This document shows, in pieces, positions 56,691 to 64,000 of a stretch of 64,000 nt of DNA. A program made the position numbers and the translations under genes. Source of the DNA: JAGVIE01 sp964520905 (GTDB lineage: Bacteria > Bacteroidota > Ignavibacteria > UBA10030 > SZUA-254); assembly GCA_964520905.1 (NCBI GenBank), contig CAZFQL010000016.1:1-64000 (forward strand), in the 5' to 3' direction. The notes below the pieces were generated by a model, which ran no database searches, was not told where the DNA came from, and was given only the letters and a program-made list of their open reading frames with translations. Within the stretch, counting starts at the first letter, position 1, and each line of letters opens with the position of its first letter.

Positions 56691-57788
56691 ATGAAGATCA
56701 AGCAGTCATATATACCGATAATATCAATTCTAATTTTTCTTTTATTGATAACCGGATGTACCGGAGATGAAAAATATCCGATTAATAAATTGGTTAGTGT
56801 TTCGTACAACAGCGTAAACGATACTTCATACGTTGAAATCACGCCCTCATTTACCGGCTTTAATAATCCTACCGCAATTCTCGCAGGCAACGATCAACTG
56901 CTTTACATAGCCGATAAGAATAACAATAGACTTGTACAGATGAATGAAGCCGGAATCATTCTGGAAACACGTGAGATTTTAAAACCTATAGCTATAGCGC
57001 AGGATCTTCGGCTCGATCTTTTGGTATCCGGGGAAATATATTATCCCGCTTCAGGCGATACGATAGGCGCTATATTTAGGATTCATCTTTATGAAGCGGC
57101 ACATCATCTCGCTCAAGCACAGATAGAAACAGTCTGGATTGAGCCGTCAAAACCTAACAGGAGATTCACCGGTATCGGCGTATTGCTTGAAAACCAATAT
57201 TTTGTAGCGTGCGATGGTCCAGATAATTCAAGTTTCATCGATCCGGATAGCAAAGTAATTTGGTTCGATAAGAACGACAATAAGATCACGACCCTAAGTG
57301 ATCTGACGACCCGTGCCGGATCCGGGATAACGGATATTCTCAGACCGACAGGCATTGCAATGTTCCCGAACAGCAACGATTTTGTGTTAACTCAAAGCTC
57401 AGTTAATGGTACTATGCCGTACTGTGCGCTGTGGATGGTCTATACGAAACTTCCCGATGAGGGATGGAATCCGAAGTTCAATCCAACTAAACCGGAAGAA
57501 AAGTATCGCGATTTCATTAAGCCGAACCGCTTTGTCGAACCGTCGGCGCCGGTAATTGGTGGATCGTATGCAGACATATTTATCATAGATAGCAAACTGG
57601 ATTCATTGGTAAAATTCGATCGGAGAGGGAATTTCAAATCCGAATCTTTCGGAGCGGCTGCCTTGAAGTTATTAGATAGACCGCCTTTGAAAAATCCGAA
57701 AGGCGTTGCATTCAAAGTCAAGACATTGTATATCGCCGACAGCGGCAACGATATGATCCGGCGATTCCGGCTCTCTACCGATAAATAA
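56691..57788 (+). CDS. beta-propeller (NHL-like) lipoprotein
   Basis: 365 residues from ATG 56691 (the frame is open further upstream but overlaps the barrel gene). Signal with lipobox LLITGC then TGDEKYP. The body carries NHL/6-bladed-propeller words: FNNPTAILAGNDQLLYIADKNNNRLVQ, LRPTGIAMFPNS and NPKGVAFKVKTLYIADSGND. Likely an envelope lipoprotein binding or sensing a ligand; no enzyme motif seen. Confidence 0.78.
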   Translation: MKIKQSYIPIISILIFLLLITGCTGDEKYPINKLVSVSYNSVNDTSYVEITPSFTGFNNPTAILAGNDQLLYIADKNNNRLVQMNEAGIILETREILKPIAIAQDLRLDLLVSGEIYYPASGDTIGAIFRIHLYEAAHHLAQAQIETVWIEPSKPNRRFTGIGVLLENQYFVACDGPDNSSFIDPDSKVIWFDKNDNKITTLSDLTTRAGSGITDILRPTGIAMFPNSNDFVLTQSSVNGTMPYCALWMVYTKLPDEGWNPKFNPTKPEEKYRDFIKPNRFVEPSAPVIGGSYADIFIIDSKLDSLVKFDRRGNFKSESFGAAALKLLDRPPLKNPKGVAFKVKTLYIADSGNDMIRRFRLSTDK

Positions 57789-57898
57789 TTATCTTAAATG
57801 TAAAGATTCATCTAAGTCATCAAAATCTTTTTTTATTTTATTGAAGATAATTCCTTTCCATAACAGGAAAATATTCTATTAATATTGATTGAACTTCG

Positions 57899-58990
57899 AT
57901 GATTAAATCAATCTTATCACTAATAATATTTTGCCAACTTCTTCTAATTGCACAACCGAAGGGAGCGACGTCGGTTGTCGCAACTTATTCAATAGCCGCA
58001 TGGGATTCATCCACAGGTGATTTAGGTGTAGCAGTTCAATCTAAATTCCTCGGCGTTGGGGCGGTCGTTCCTTATGCAAAAGCAGGCGTTGGCGCGATTG
58101 CTACACAAGCTCTTGCTAATACGACATTCGGACCCAGAGGATTGGAACTACTTGAAAGCGGTGCGACTGCACAGCAAACCGTAGAACAACTGATCCGAGA
58201 TGACACAAGCGCAGCTTACAGACAGGTAGGAGTTATAGATGCGCACGGAAACTCTTTCGCTTACACAGGTCCGGGATGTAATAATTACGCAGGGCATATT
58301 TACGGCTCCACTTACACAGTGCAGGGCAATATACTTGCCGGAAGAGAAGTTCTCATAGCGATGGCACAAACATTTGAAAGTTCCACCGGCGATCTTGCCG
58401 ACCGCTTGCTAAACGCTCTTGATGCGGGAGAAAAAGCAGGCGGAGATAAAAGAGGCAGGCAGTCTGCCGCGCTTCTCGTTGTGCAGGATAAAGGCGGTTA
58501 TGGCGGATTCAACGATAGGATGATTGACATACGTGTAGATGATGATTCTTTGCCGCTCGTTGAACTGCGAAGAATTTACAACCTATGGAAGGTAACATTT
58601 TTATTCGATGCTCGCCTGAGGATGATCGCTGAATTAAACAGGAAGAAAAAATTCATTCAGGCAGATGCAGAGAAAAAAAGATTGACTGAGGTAATGAACG
58701 CTCAATTGCGCCTGAAACCCGATGATCCTGCTTTATTGAACAACATTGCATGGATACTCGCCACAAACGAAATCGATTACGAGCGGGCATTGGAACTCGC
58801 CAAACGCGCAGTCAAGCTGGCTCCCGGTCAGCTATCTTATCTGGATACAATGGCGGAATGTTTTTTCCGACTAGGCGGTTACGAAGACGCGATTGCGATT
58901 GAAAAAGAACTTGTAGAAAAGAATCCAACAGATCCGTATTATTACCGACAGCTTCAAAAATTTAAAGAGGCAAAACCAACTATAAAATAA
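57899..58990 (+). CDS. DUF1028 protein with C-terminal TPR
   Basis: Signal region (about 1-20), then the DUF1028 Ntn-hydrolase-like domain: TYSIAAWDSSTGDLGVAVQS, VPYAKAGVGAIATQALANTTFG, GDKRGRQSAALLVV and a metal-like cluster in GGFNDRMIDIRVDD. From about residue 270 the sequence is TPR-like (DPALLNNIAWILATNEIDYERALELAKRAVKL, then a second unit). 363 residues. DUF1028 biochemistry is unsettled; an exported amide or peptide hydrolase is plausible. It lies 13 bp upstream of the next gene. Confidence 0.85.
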   Translation: MIKSILSLIIFCQLLLIAQPKGATSVVATYSIAAWDSSTGDLGVAVQSKFLGVGAVVPYAKAGVGAIATQALANTTFGPRGLELLESGATAQQTVEQLIRDDTSAAYRQVGVIDAHGNSFAYTGPGCNNYAGHIYGSTYTVQGNILAGREVLIAMAQTFESSTGDLADRLLNALDAGEKAGGDKRGRQSAALLVVQDKGGYGGFNDRMIDIRVDDDSLPLVELRRIYNLWKVTFLFDARLRMIAELNRKKKFIQADAEKKRLTEVMNAQLRLKPDDPALLNNIAWILATNEIDYERALELAKRAVKLAPGQLSYLDTMAECFFRLGGYEDAIAIEKELVEKNPTDPYYYRQLQKFKEAKPTIK

Positions 58991-59003
58991 TCGTGGAGGT
59001 AGT

Positions 59004-61826
59004 ATGTATAAAGCTATACTATTTATTTTCTGTGTTAGTGTTTTATTTCAAGAAAGTATATTCTCCCAGTTAAGCGATCCATCGCTTCGTAGGATTGGAT
59101 ATCTTGATTCAAATGCTATTTCAGTATCGTTCTATAACGACGGCGCTTTCTCCGGATTTAACATCGGAACTGATATACGCGGGAGATGGCAGGGCAACGA
59201 TTATATCGGTGATATGAGTTTCATGATCGGTCTTGAGTTTCCGATCCACGATTACACAGGCGATGGAACTCCCGATACACTTCATACGGTCATCATACCC
59301 CGCGGTCCAAGATTTGGGCAAGTAAGTGAAACAAGTCCTGTTGACGGGCACTTCTGGGGCTTCAACCCTATATATGGTTTTCTCGATTCATCTCAACAGA
59401 GCGTTGCAATGAGCAACAATCCAGCATCATGGCCCACTCTTTGGGCAGACCACCCAGAATGGGGTTCGGGTGTCTGGAACGGATTCAAAGGACCCAATAC
59501 ATTCTCGACGACGCTCGAGACATACTTTAAAGTTGATGATGCATGGGATGATGAATTTAACGGTTACTTCTTGCCCGATTCAAGTGATTCGACGATAAAA
59601 GGATACGGCATCACTGTCGGTATTCGCTACTTCCAATCGAATAATCCTCTTTATAAAAATGTAATTATCAGGATGTTCGATATTACGAACAACAGCGATT
59701 ACACATACGAAAAAGTTTTTTTGGGAAATATTACAGGTTCCATGCTCGGTGGAGACGGCGATAGTGGTGATGACATGGTATTCTATGACAGCGATAATGA
59801 TTTTGTATATTCATGGGATTATGATTGTATTGGAAATATCGGACAACACATCGGTTACATTGCCGAAGGATTTATCCAGGCACCGGGGAATAATAGGATT
59901 GGAAATTACGATGGATTTAATATTTCAGCATCTCCCGATATGAGCGATGATGAACATTTATGGAAAAGGTTTTTACCGGGGAATATAGATACTTTGCTCC
60001 CTATTTATCCTCAAGATGGTGATTATATGTACGGCACCAATTATTTCTCATTAGCTCCCGGCGAAACAAAACGAGTGGTTACCGTACTAGCGCTTGGGAA
60101 TACATTTTCCGATGTAACGCAGGAAGTTCTGTACGCACGCGCATTATGGAATTCACAATTCGATACATCCGTAGTACTGAACTCGATTAAATTGTTAAAC
60201 CTCGATTATCATTGTACGCTTAGCGGCGAACAAACTATTCAATGGAATTCACTCCGCAACGAAGGTACCATAGACCTCTGGTATAGCGTGGATAACGGAG
60301 AGACATGGGAACAAATTGCTTTGTCACAGCCGAATACCGGCTCGTTTCTTCTTAACACAAATGAATTGGAAGATACTCCGTTTGGCGTGTTTAAAATCTT
60401 TATAAAAGATTCCCTCGGAAATATCTACGGCTTCAACCAATCCCATGTTTTCACTGTTAATAATAGCGTAAATGGAAAGCCGTATGTTAGAATTCTCAGT
60501 CCAATATTTTCTTCCGATACTGTGATCAATGATCTCAGTATAGATTCACAACTTTTAATTGGCGATGCCGAACCAAATCCGCTGAATGTTCTCCTCTATT
60601 ACAGCATAGATGACGGCAAGAATTATAAATTATTTGAAACTTATTCAACAACTCCCGATACATTACCGCAAGCGCATTCGATCAATCTTTCATTGTTAGC
60701 AAATTCCACGACATCAAAATTAAAAATCGTTGTAATGGATGATAGTCTCTCTTCGTTTGACACTACATCAACGTTTTCGAAAATCACTGTGCGAGACACA
60801 CTACCTGCCAGCATGGTCAAGTTAATCTCAGGTTATTGTACGATACCATATCGTATAAATATAATCGATTCATCACAGTTAGTATGGAATTATTATCTTG
60901 TCACATTTGACGATACTGCAGCAACAGGACAAAAATATTTAACGGTCCGAAATACATCAAGCGGTGTCGATAAGATCAGTCATGAACCTATTATGCCTTA
61001 CACCGAATCTTCATTATTTGACGGGTTATCATTTTATTGCGAAGATCGAGCAACACAAATCGATTCGAATAATTCCGGCTGGAATCCCGGGACTGTTCGT
61101 CCTCTGAGGTTTACTTTCGGTAAATTCTTTTGGAGTACAACGTATCCTGCATATAATGGTTATAGGTTACCAAATGATTACCAGATAATATTTTACGATC
61201 ATATCGTCGATACATCGCTCGCCGATACATTGTACCCGGCAAGTGCTATAATACCATCACAACCGATCAATTTTATTGTAAAGAATGTACAGAAGAATGA
61301 AAATATTAAATGTGTTTACTGGAAAACGGGGACTCTCTCGACAGTATTTAGCATTTACTTTGTTGAAAATGTGGGTACACAGAAGAAGCGAACATGGCGA
61401 CTAAATTTGTACGAAACGGTCGGAGGCGCTTTATTGCCAACGAGCGATACATTATCGCTCAATACGATTAAAGGGTTATCGCATCTCGATTCGATTTTCA
61501 TAGGCGATGTATGTGATGTTCCGGATAATAATTTATTACCGGCGGAATTTAAACTCGATCATAATTACCCGAATCCTTTCAATCCGGTCACAACAATCAA
61601 GTACCAGATTCCGATGCTTAGCAAGGTTAAACTCTGTGTCTATAATATCCTGGGACAGCTTGTAATTACACTAATTGATGGTGTTGAACAAGCCGGATAT
61701 CGATCGGTTAATTGGAATGCCGCCAACGTCTCAAGCGGTGTTTACTATTATCGATTTGAAGCCCAAACTCTTGTCAATCCTCATATCGGGTATGAGCGTA
61801 CAGGAAAGATGATAGTTATTAAATAA
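59004..61826 (+). CDS. large secreted T9SS cargo, paralogue of 21083
   Basis: 940 residues behind a GGAGG site. Signal peptide (about 1-21), then SVSFYNDGAFSGFNIGTDIRGRW, the same N-terminal module as 21083, with FLPDSSDSTIKGYG and GGDGDSGDDMVFYDSDND also shared. The shared segment PINFIVKNVQKNENIKCVYW occurs before the tail. Unlike 21083 it ends in a classical NYPNPFNPVTTIKYQIP T9SS domain, and it lacks the long Asp-rich middle part. Function unknown. Confidence 0.8.
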   Translation: MYKAILFIFCVSVLFQESIFSQLSDPSLRRIGYLDSNAISVSFYNDGAFSGFNIGTDIRGRWQGNDYIGDMSFMIGLEFPIHDYTGDGTPDTLHTVIIPRGPRFGQVSETSPVDGHFWGFNPIYGFLDSSQQSVAMSNNPASWPTLWADHPEWGSGVWNGFKGPNTFSTTLETYFKVDDAWDDEFNGYFLPDSSDSTIKGYGITVGIRYFQSNNPLYKNVIIRMFDITNNSDYTYEKVFLGNITGSMLGGDGDSGDDMVFYDSDNDFVYSWDYDCIGNIGQHIGYIAEGFIQAPGNNRIGNYDGFNISASPDMSDDEHLWKRFLPGNIDTLLPIYPQDGDYMYGTNYFSLAPGETKRVVTVLALGNTFSDVTQEVLYARALWNSQFDTSVVLNSIKLLNLDYHCTLSGEQTIQWNSLRNEGTIDLWYSVDNGETWEQIALSQPNTGSFLLNTNELEDTPFGVFKIFIKDSLGNIYGFNQSHVFTVNNSVNGKPYVRILSPIFSSDTVINDLSIDSQLLIGDAEPNPLNVLLYYSIDDGKNYKLFETYSTTPDTLPQAHSINLSLLANSTTSKLKIVVMDDSLSSFDTTSTFSKITVRDTLPASMVKLISGYCTIPYRINIIDSSQLVWNYYLVTFDDTAATGQKYLTVRNTSSGVDKISHEPIMPYTESSLFDGLSFYCEDRATQIDSNNSGWNPGTVRPLRFTFGKFFWSTTYPAYNGYRLPNDYQIIFYDHIVDTSLADTLYPASAIIPSQPINFIVKNVQKNENIKCVYWKTGTLSTVFSIYFVENVGTQKKRTWRLNLYETVGGALLPTSDTLSLNTIKGLSHLDSIFIGDVCDVPDNNLLPAEFKLDHNYPNPFNPVTTIKYQIPMLSKVKLCVYNILGQLVITLIDGVEQAGYRSVNWNAANVSSGVYYYRFEAQTLVNPHIGYERTGKMIVIK

Positions 61827-61856
61827 CTTTTTTTATTATCGTGCAACTAACCAAAA

Positions 61857-62375
61857 ATGTCGCGATCCAGGATTAGTTATATTTTATTAATATTGGCTGG
61901 AAGTTTATTCTTATTACTTTTGGTAGGATGTTCATCCCGTCACAAGAATATTTCACCGTATGAAATCAATTTCAACGGAATCCGACTTTATCTTAACAAA
62001 GACCAGGCGCTTACGATCATCCCATCGCTGAAATGCTCGCCGATTGGCAGCAACAGTGATACTTGCTTATGGATATTGTCGGCTCAACAAAGAACCGGTA
62101 ATTTACGCAGCATAGATAGAATTAAGTTAGTCTTTCATGATGATAAGCTTAAGGCGTTCCGTGTCTATTATTCTCAACTCCTCGATTTCGAATTCAACAA
62201 TCTTGAGAAAAATGTCAGACAACAATACAGTTATCCATTAAAAGACACAACGGTAACTGACTGGAAATACGATTCACTGCGGATCACGCTGACCTCGAAT
62301 AGAAGAGAACACTGGACACGTAAATTCAGGATATTCACACCTGAGCTTGAGTTTCGCGATGAAATTGAAGACTAA
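61857..62375 (+). CDS. small lipoprotein, unknown
   Basis: 172 residues; signal with lipobox LLVGC (SSRHKN after it). The body shows alternating beta segments (LKCSPIGSNSDTCLWILSA, IKLVFHDDKLKAFRVYYSQL) without a family I recognise. It is 31 bp after the T9SS cargo gene. Confidence 0.65.
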   Translation: MSRSRISYILLILAGSLFLLLLVGCSSRHKNISPYEINFNGIRLYLNKDQALTIIPSLKCSPIGSNSDTCLWILSAQQRTGNLRSIDRIKLVFHDDKLKAFRVYYSQLLDFEFNNLEKNVRQQYSYPLKDTTVTDWKYDSLRITLTSNRREHWTRKFRIFTPELEFRDEIED

Positions 62376-62401
62376 GATTGAGCGCTAAATTTGTGATAGT
62401 C

Positions 62402-62430
62402 TTGCAACTCAATTGATAAATTAGTACATT
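62402..62430 (+). promoter_or_regulatory. promoter for tRNA-Ser(GCU) cassette
   Basis: TTGCAA at 62402-62407, 17 bp, TACATT at 62425-62430; the tRNA gene starts 30 bp later. Confidence 0.55.
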
Positions 62431-62459
62431 AAAAAAGATTTTTTTTAAGTTACATCCAC

Positions 62460-62549
62460 GGAGAGGTGGGTGAGTGGCTGAAACCAGCGGTTTGCTAAAC
62501 CGCCGTACGGGGTCAACTTGTACCGAGAGTTCAAATCTCTCCCTCTCCG
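62460..62549 (+). tRNA. tRNA-Ser(GCU)
   Basis: A 90-nt class II tRNA: acceptor GGAGAGG/CCTCTCC, anticodon arm GCGGT TTGCTAA ACCGC (anticodon GCT), long variable arm (GTACGGGGTCAACTTGTAC), T arm GAGAG TTCAAAT CTCTC, discriminator G. CCA is not encoded. The following GIY-YIG gene starts 30 bp downstream. Confidence 0.95.
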
Positions 62550-62839
62550 CCCAACGCGTTGAGTTTTCAACAAGGTGGATGAAATATTTTGTATATATAT
62601 TATTTTCACCAAAGTTCCACAGAACTTATGTTGGACAAACCGGAAATTTGGAAAGCCGTTTGAGTTATCACAATCATGGAAAAGTTCATTCGACAAAACA
62701 TTATCGACCGTGGCTTCCTTTATACCATGAATAATATGAGAAACGTTCAGAGGCTATGAAGCACGAGAAATGGTATAAGAGTCCAAGTGATCGGAAGTTA
62801 ATTGCGGAGTTAATTTTAAAAAAGGAAACCAACGGTTTG

Positions 62840-62870
62840 TTCGTCTCGTCCCGCTTTTTAGCGGGACGGA
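62840..62870. repeat. palindrome inserted in the anticodon loop copy
   Basis: 31 bp containing CGTCCCGCT-TTT-AGCGGGACG, a perfect 9-bp stem. It interrupts the second tRNA-Ser copy exactly within the anticodon loop. Confidence 0.85.
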
Positions 62871-62892
62871 CTAAACCGCCGTACTGGGTCAA

Positions 62893-62919
62893 TCTCCCGA
62901 CAAAAAATGTCGGGACAAG
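62893..62919. repeat. palindrome inserted in the variable-arm copy
   Basis: 27 bp containing TCCCGAC-AAAAAAT-GTCGGGA, a perfect 7-bp stem. It replaces one C of the tRNA copy between GTCAA and TTGTACC. Confidence 0.85.
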
Positions 62920-62972
62920 TTGTACCGAGAGAGAATCCTTGTCCGCTCAAATGAATTAATTCATCTCGCTTC

Positions 62973-62998
62973 ATCCCCACGAACGGGGATTTTTTTTA
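62973..62998 (+). terminator. rho-independent terminator
   Basis: ATCCCC-ACGAAC-GGGGAT followed by a run of T, directly before gltX; it ends the tRNA-Ser cassette transcript. A 14-bp perfect palindrome, ATGAATTAATTCAT, lies just upstream at 62951-62964. Confidence 0.85.
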
Positions 62999-63002
62999 TT
63001 CT

Positions 63003-64000
63003 ATGAGTTATCTTAATCAAATAAGAGTTCGTTTTGCTCCAAGCCCCACCGGCTATCTCCATGTCGGCGGCTTGCGGACAGCATTGTACAATTATCTTTT
63101 TGCCAGAAAGAACAATGGAGTTTTTGTTCTTAGGATAGAAGATACAGACCGCGCCCGCTATGTGGAAGGAGCGGTAGAAAATCTAATCGACACGTTGAAA
63201 TGGTGCGGGTTAGAATTTGACGAAGGTCCCCAATTGGGTGGAGATTACGGACCTTACATACAATCGGAACGGTTGGAGATTTATAAAAAGCATATACAAA
63301 TTCTAATTGAACTGAAGAAAGCATACTATTGCTTCTGCACTCCTGAAAGAATCACCGAACTTCGCGACGCACAACAAAAGGTCAATCAACAGACCAAGTA
63401 CGATAAGCTTTGTCTGCATCTAACGCAAAACGAAATTGAAGAGAAACTGAAGAACAATCTGCCGCATGTTGTACGATTGAATATTGAAGCAGACAAGAAA
63501 GTAATAGTCGAAGACATCATTCGCGGTAAAGTAGAATTCGACAGTAATCTTCTCGACGATCAAGTACTGTTGAAAGGCGACGGTTACCCGACGTATCATT
63601 TAGCTAATGTCATCGACGATCATCTGATGAAAATCAGTCATGTTATACGCGGCGAAGAATGGCTTCCATCCACACCTAAACATGTTTTGCTTTATAATGC
63701 ATTCGGATGGGAGAAGCCGGTCTTTGCGCATCTGCCCTTACTCCTTAATCCCGATAAATCTAAATTGAGCAAGCGTCAGGGTGACGTTGCCGTAGAAGAT
63801 TACCGTTCAAAAGGATACTTGCCAGAATCGCTGGTGAATTTTGTCGCACTCCTCGGATGGAATCCAGGCATTGAACAGGAATTATTTTCACTCGATGAAT
63901 TAGTTGAACTCTTCTCAATCGATGCAGTTAATAAAGCCGGAGCTGTGTTCAACATCGAGAAGCTGAACGCATTCAATTTCGAACATCTAAGAAAGAAAGA
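63003..64000 (+). CDS. gltX: glutamyl-tRNA synthetase, 3' partial
   Basis: Charges tRNA-Glu (or tRNA-Glu and tRNA-Gln) in the cytoplasm. The class I start RVRFAPSPTGYLHVGGLRTA carries the HIGH-like motif HVGG; FVLRIEDTDRARY and the KLSKR form of KMSKS at about residues 255-259 are present. 332 codons are visible and open to the right edge; full-length GltX has about 460-500 residues. It starts at ATG 63003, just after a terminator, with no strong ribosome-binding site. Confidence 0.95.
   Translation, partial: MSYLNQIRVRFAPSPTGYLHVGGLRTALYNYLFARKNNGVFVLRIEDTDRARYVEGAVENLIDTLKWCGLEFDEGPQLGGDYGPYIQSERLEIYKKHIQILIELKKAYYCFCTPERITELRDAQQKVNQQTKYDKLCLHLTQNEIEEKLKNNLPHVVRLNIEADKKVIVEDIIRGKVEFDSNLLDDQVLLKGDGYPTYHLANVIDDHLMKISHVIRGEEWLPSTPKHVLLYNAFGWEKPVFAHLPLLLNPDKSKLSKRQGDVAVEDYRSKGYLPESLVNFVALLGWNPGIEQELFSLDELVELFSIDAVNKAGAVFNIEKLNAFNFEHLRKK

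Larger units (their letters stand above)
62825..62946 (+). pseudogene. duplicated tRNA-Ser(GCU) 3' part, interrupted twice
   Basis: Copy of the tRNA-Ser above from the end of the D arm onward: GAAACCAACGGTTTG (one mismatch), then an insert, then CTAAACCGCCGTAC-T-GGGTCAA, a second insert, then TTGTACCGAGAG and a decayed T arm and acceptor ending TCCGC. The first insert splits the anticodon loop between TTTG and CTAA; the second splits the variable arm. Confidence 0.85.
62579..62959 (+). pseudogene. broken stand-alone GIY-YIG nuclease gene
   Basis: ATG 62579, with AAGGTGG directly before it, begins MKYFVYILFSPKFHRTYVGQT (GIY and YIG blocks), with the Arg in ESRLSYHN. A single in-frame TAA at 62732 interrupts the protein after LPLYHE; past it the same frame continues YEKRSEAMKHEKWYKS, which holds the catalytic Glu region, and runs to 62959 through the damaged tRNA-Ser copy. 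The truncated 51-residue product would lack the Glu, so it is probably inactive unless the stop is read through. It belongs to a different sublineage from the gene at 45541. Confidence 0.88.

Noticed and set aside
62445..62696. Minus-strand reading frame across tRNA-Ser(GCU)
   Set aside because: Antisense to a tRNA and to the GIY-YIG gene; its sequence is the usual translation of tRNA complement.

Overview
The window looks like a piece of an Ignavibacteria/Chlorobi-type chromosome (Bacteroidota-Chlorobiota group), probably from a draft or metagenome assembly because a 100-N gap lies near its left end. The clues are many secreted proteins ending in a type IX secretion (T9SS) sorting domain with the YPNPFNP motif, PorV/PorQ-like barrels, TonB receptors with N-terminal carboxypeptidase-regulatory-like domains, tRNA genes without encoded CCA, and promoters of the form TTG-N19/20-TAnnnT, two of them perfect TTTG-N19-TATATTTG.

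Layout. 1-2532: end of a repeat-rich T9SS cargo protein interrupted by the gap. 2533-3097: intergenic, with an orphan 3' half of a tRNA-Phe gene. 3098-4480: type I glutamine synthetase. 4647-38138: a large starch/maltodextrin locus. It holds secreted GH13 amylases, starch-binding multidomain surface proteins, an alpha-glucan phosphorylase, a GH31 alpha-glucosidase, a MalK-type ATPase, a TonB receptor with a PorV-like barrel and a secreted partner, a MalEFG ABC importer and a cytoplasmic GlgE-like GH13 protein. No SusD-like gene is present. The implied flow is surface binding and hydrolysis of starch, outer-membrane uptake by the TonB receptor, periplasmic trimming by GH31, inner-membrane import by MalEFG-K, and phosphorolysis or transglycosylation in the cytoplasm.

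38195-45938: housekeeping genes: SRAP/HMCES-type protein, tRNA-Lys, tRNA-Leu, Maf pyrophosphatase, B12-binding mutase subunit, and a leftward NfeD-slipin-family B DNA polymerase operon. The polymerase has lost most acidic exonuclease residues and one motif C aspartate. 46451-61826: a second secretion-related run with T9SS-type cargo, lipoproteins, a TonB receptor, a PorV-like barrel, a beta-propeller lipoprotein and a DUF1028-TPR protein; some members are paralogous to 18315-25711. 61857-64000: a small lipoprotein, tRNA-Ser(GCU), a broken GIY-YIG gene and the start of gltX.

The most interesting signal is a pair of small cassettes. Each has a tRNA-Ser gene (GGA at 45851-45938, minus; GCU at 62460-62549, plus), then a stand-alone GIY-YIG nuclease gene on the same strand, then a damaged second copy of the 3' part of that same tRNA. 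In both, the second copy is interrupted by short perfect palindromes, and the nuclease reading frame runs through it. I read this as a tRNA-Ser-targeting homing cassette. It is an inference from the sequence and I do not know of a formal description.
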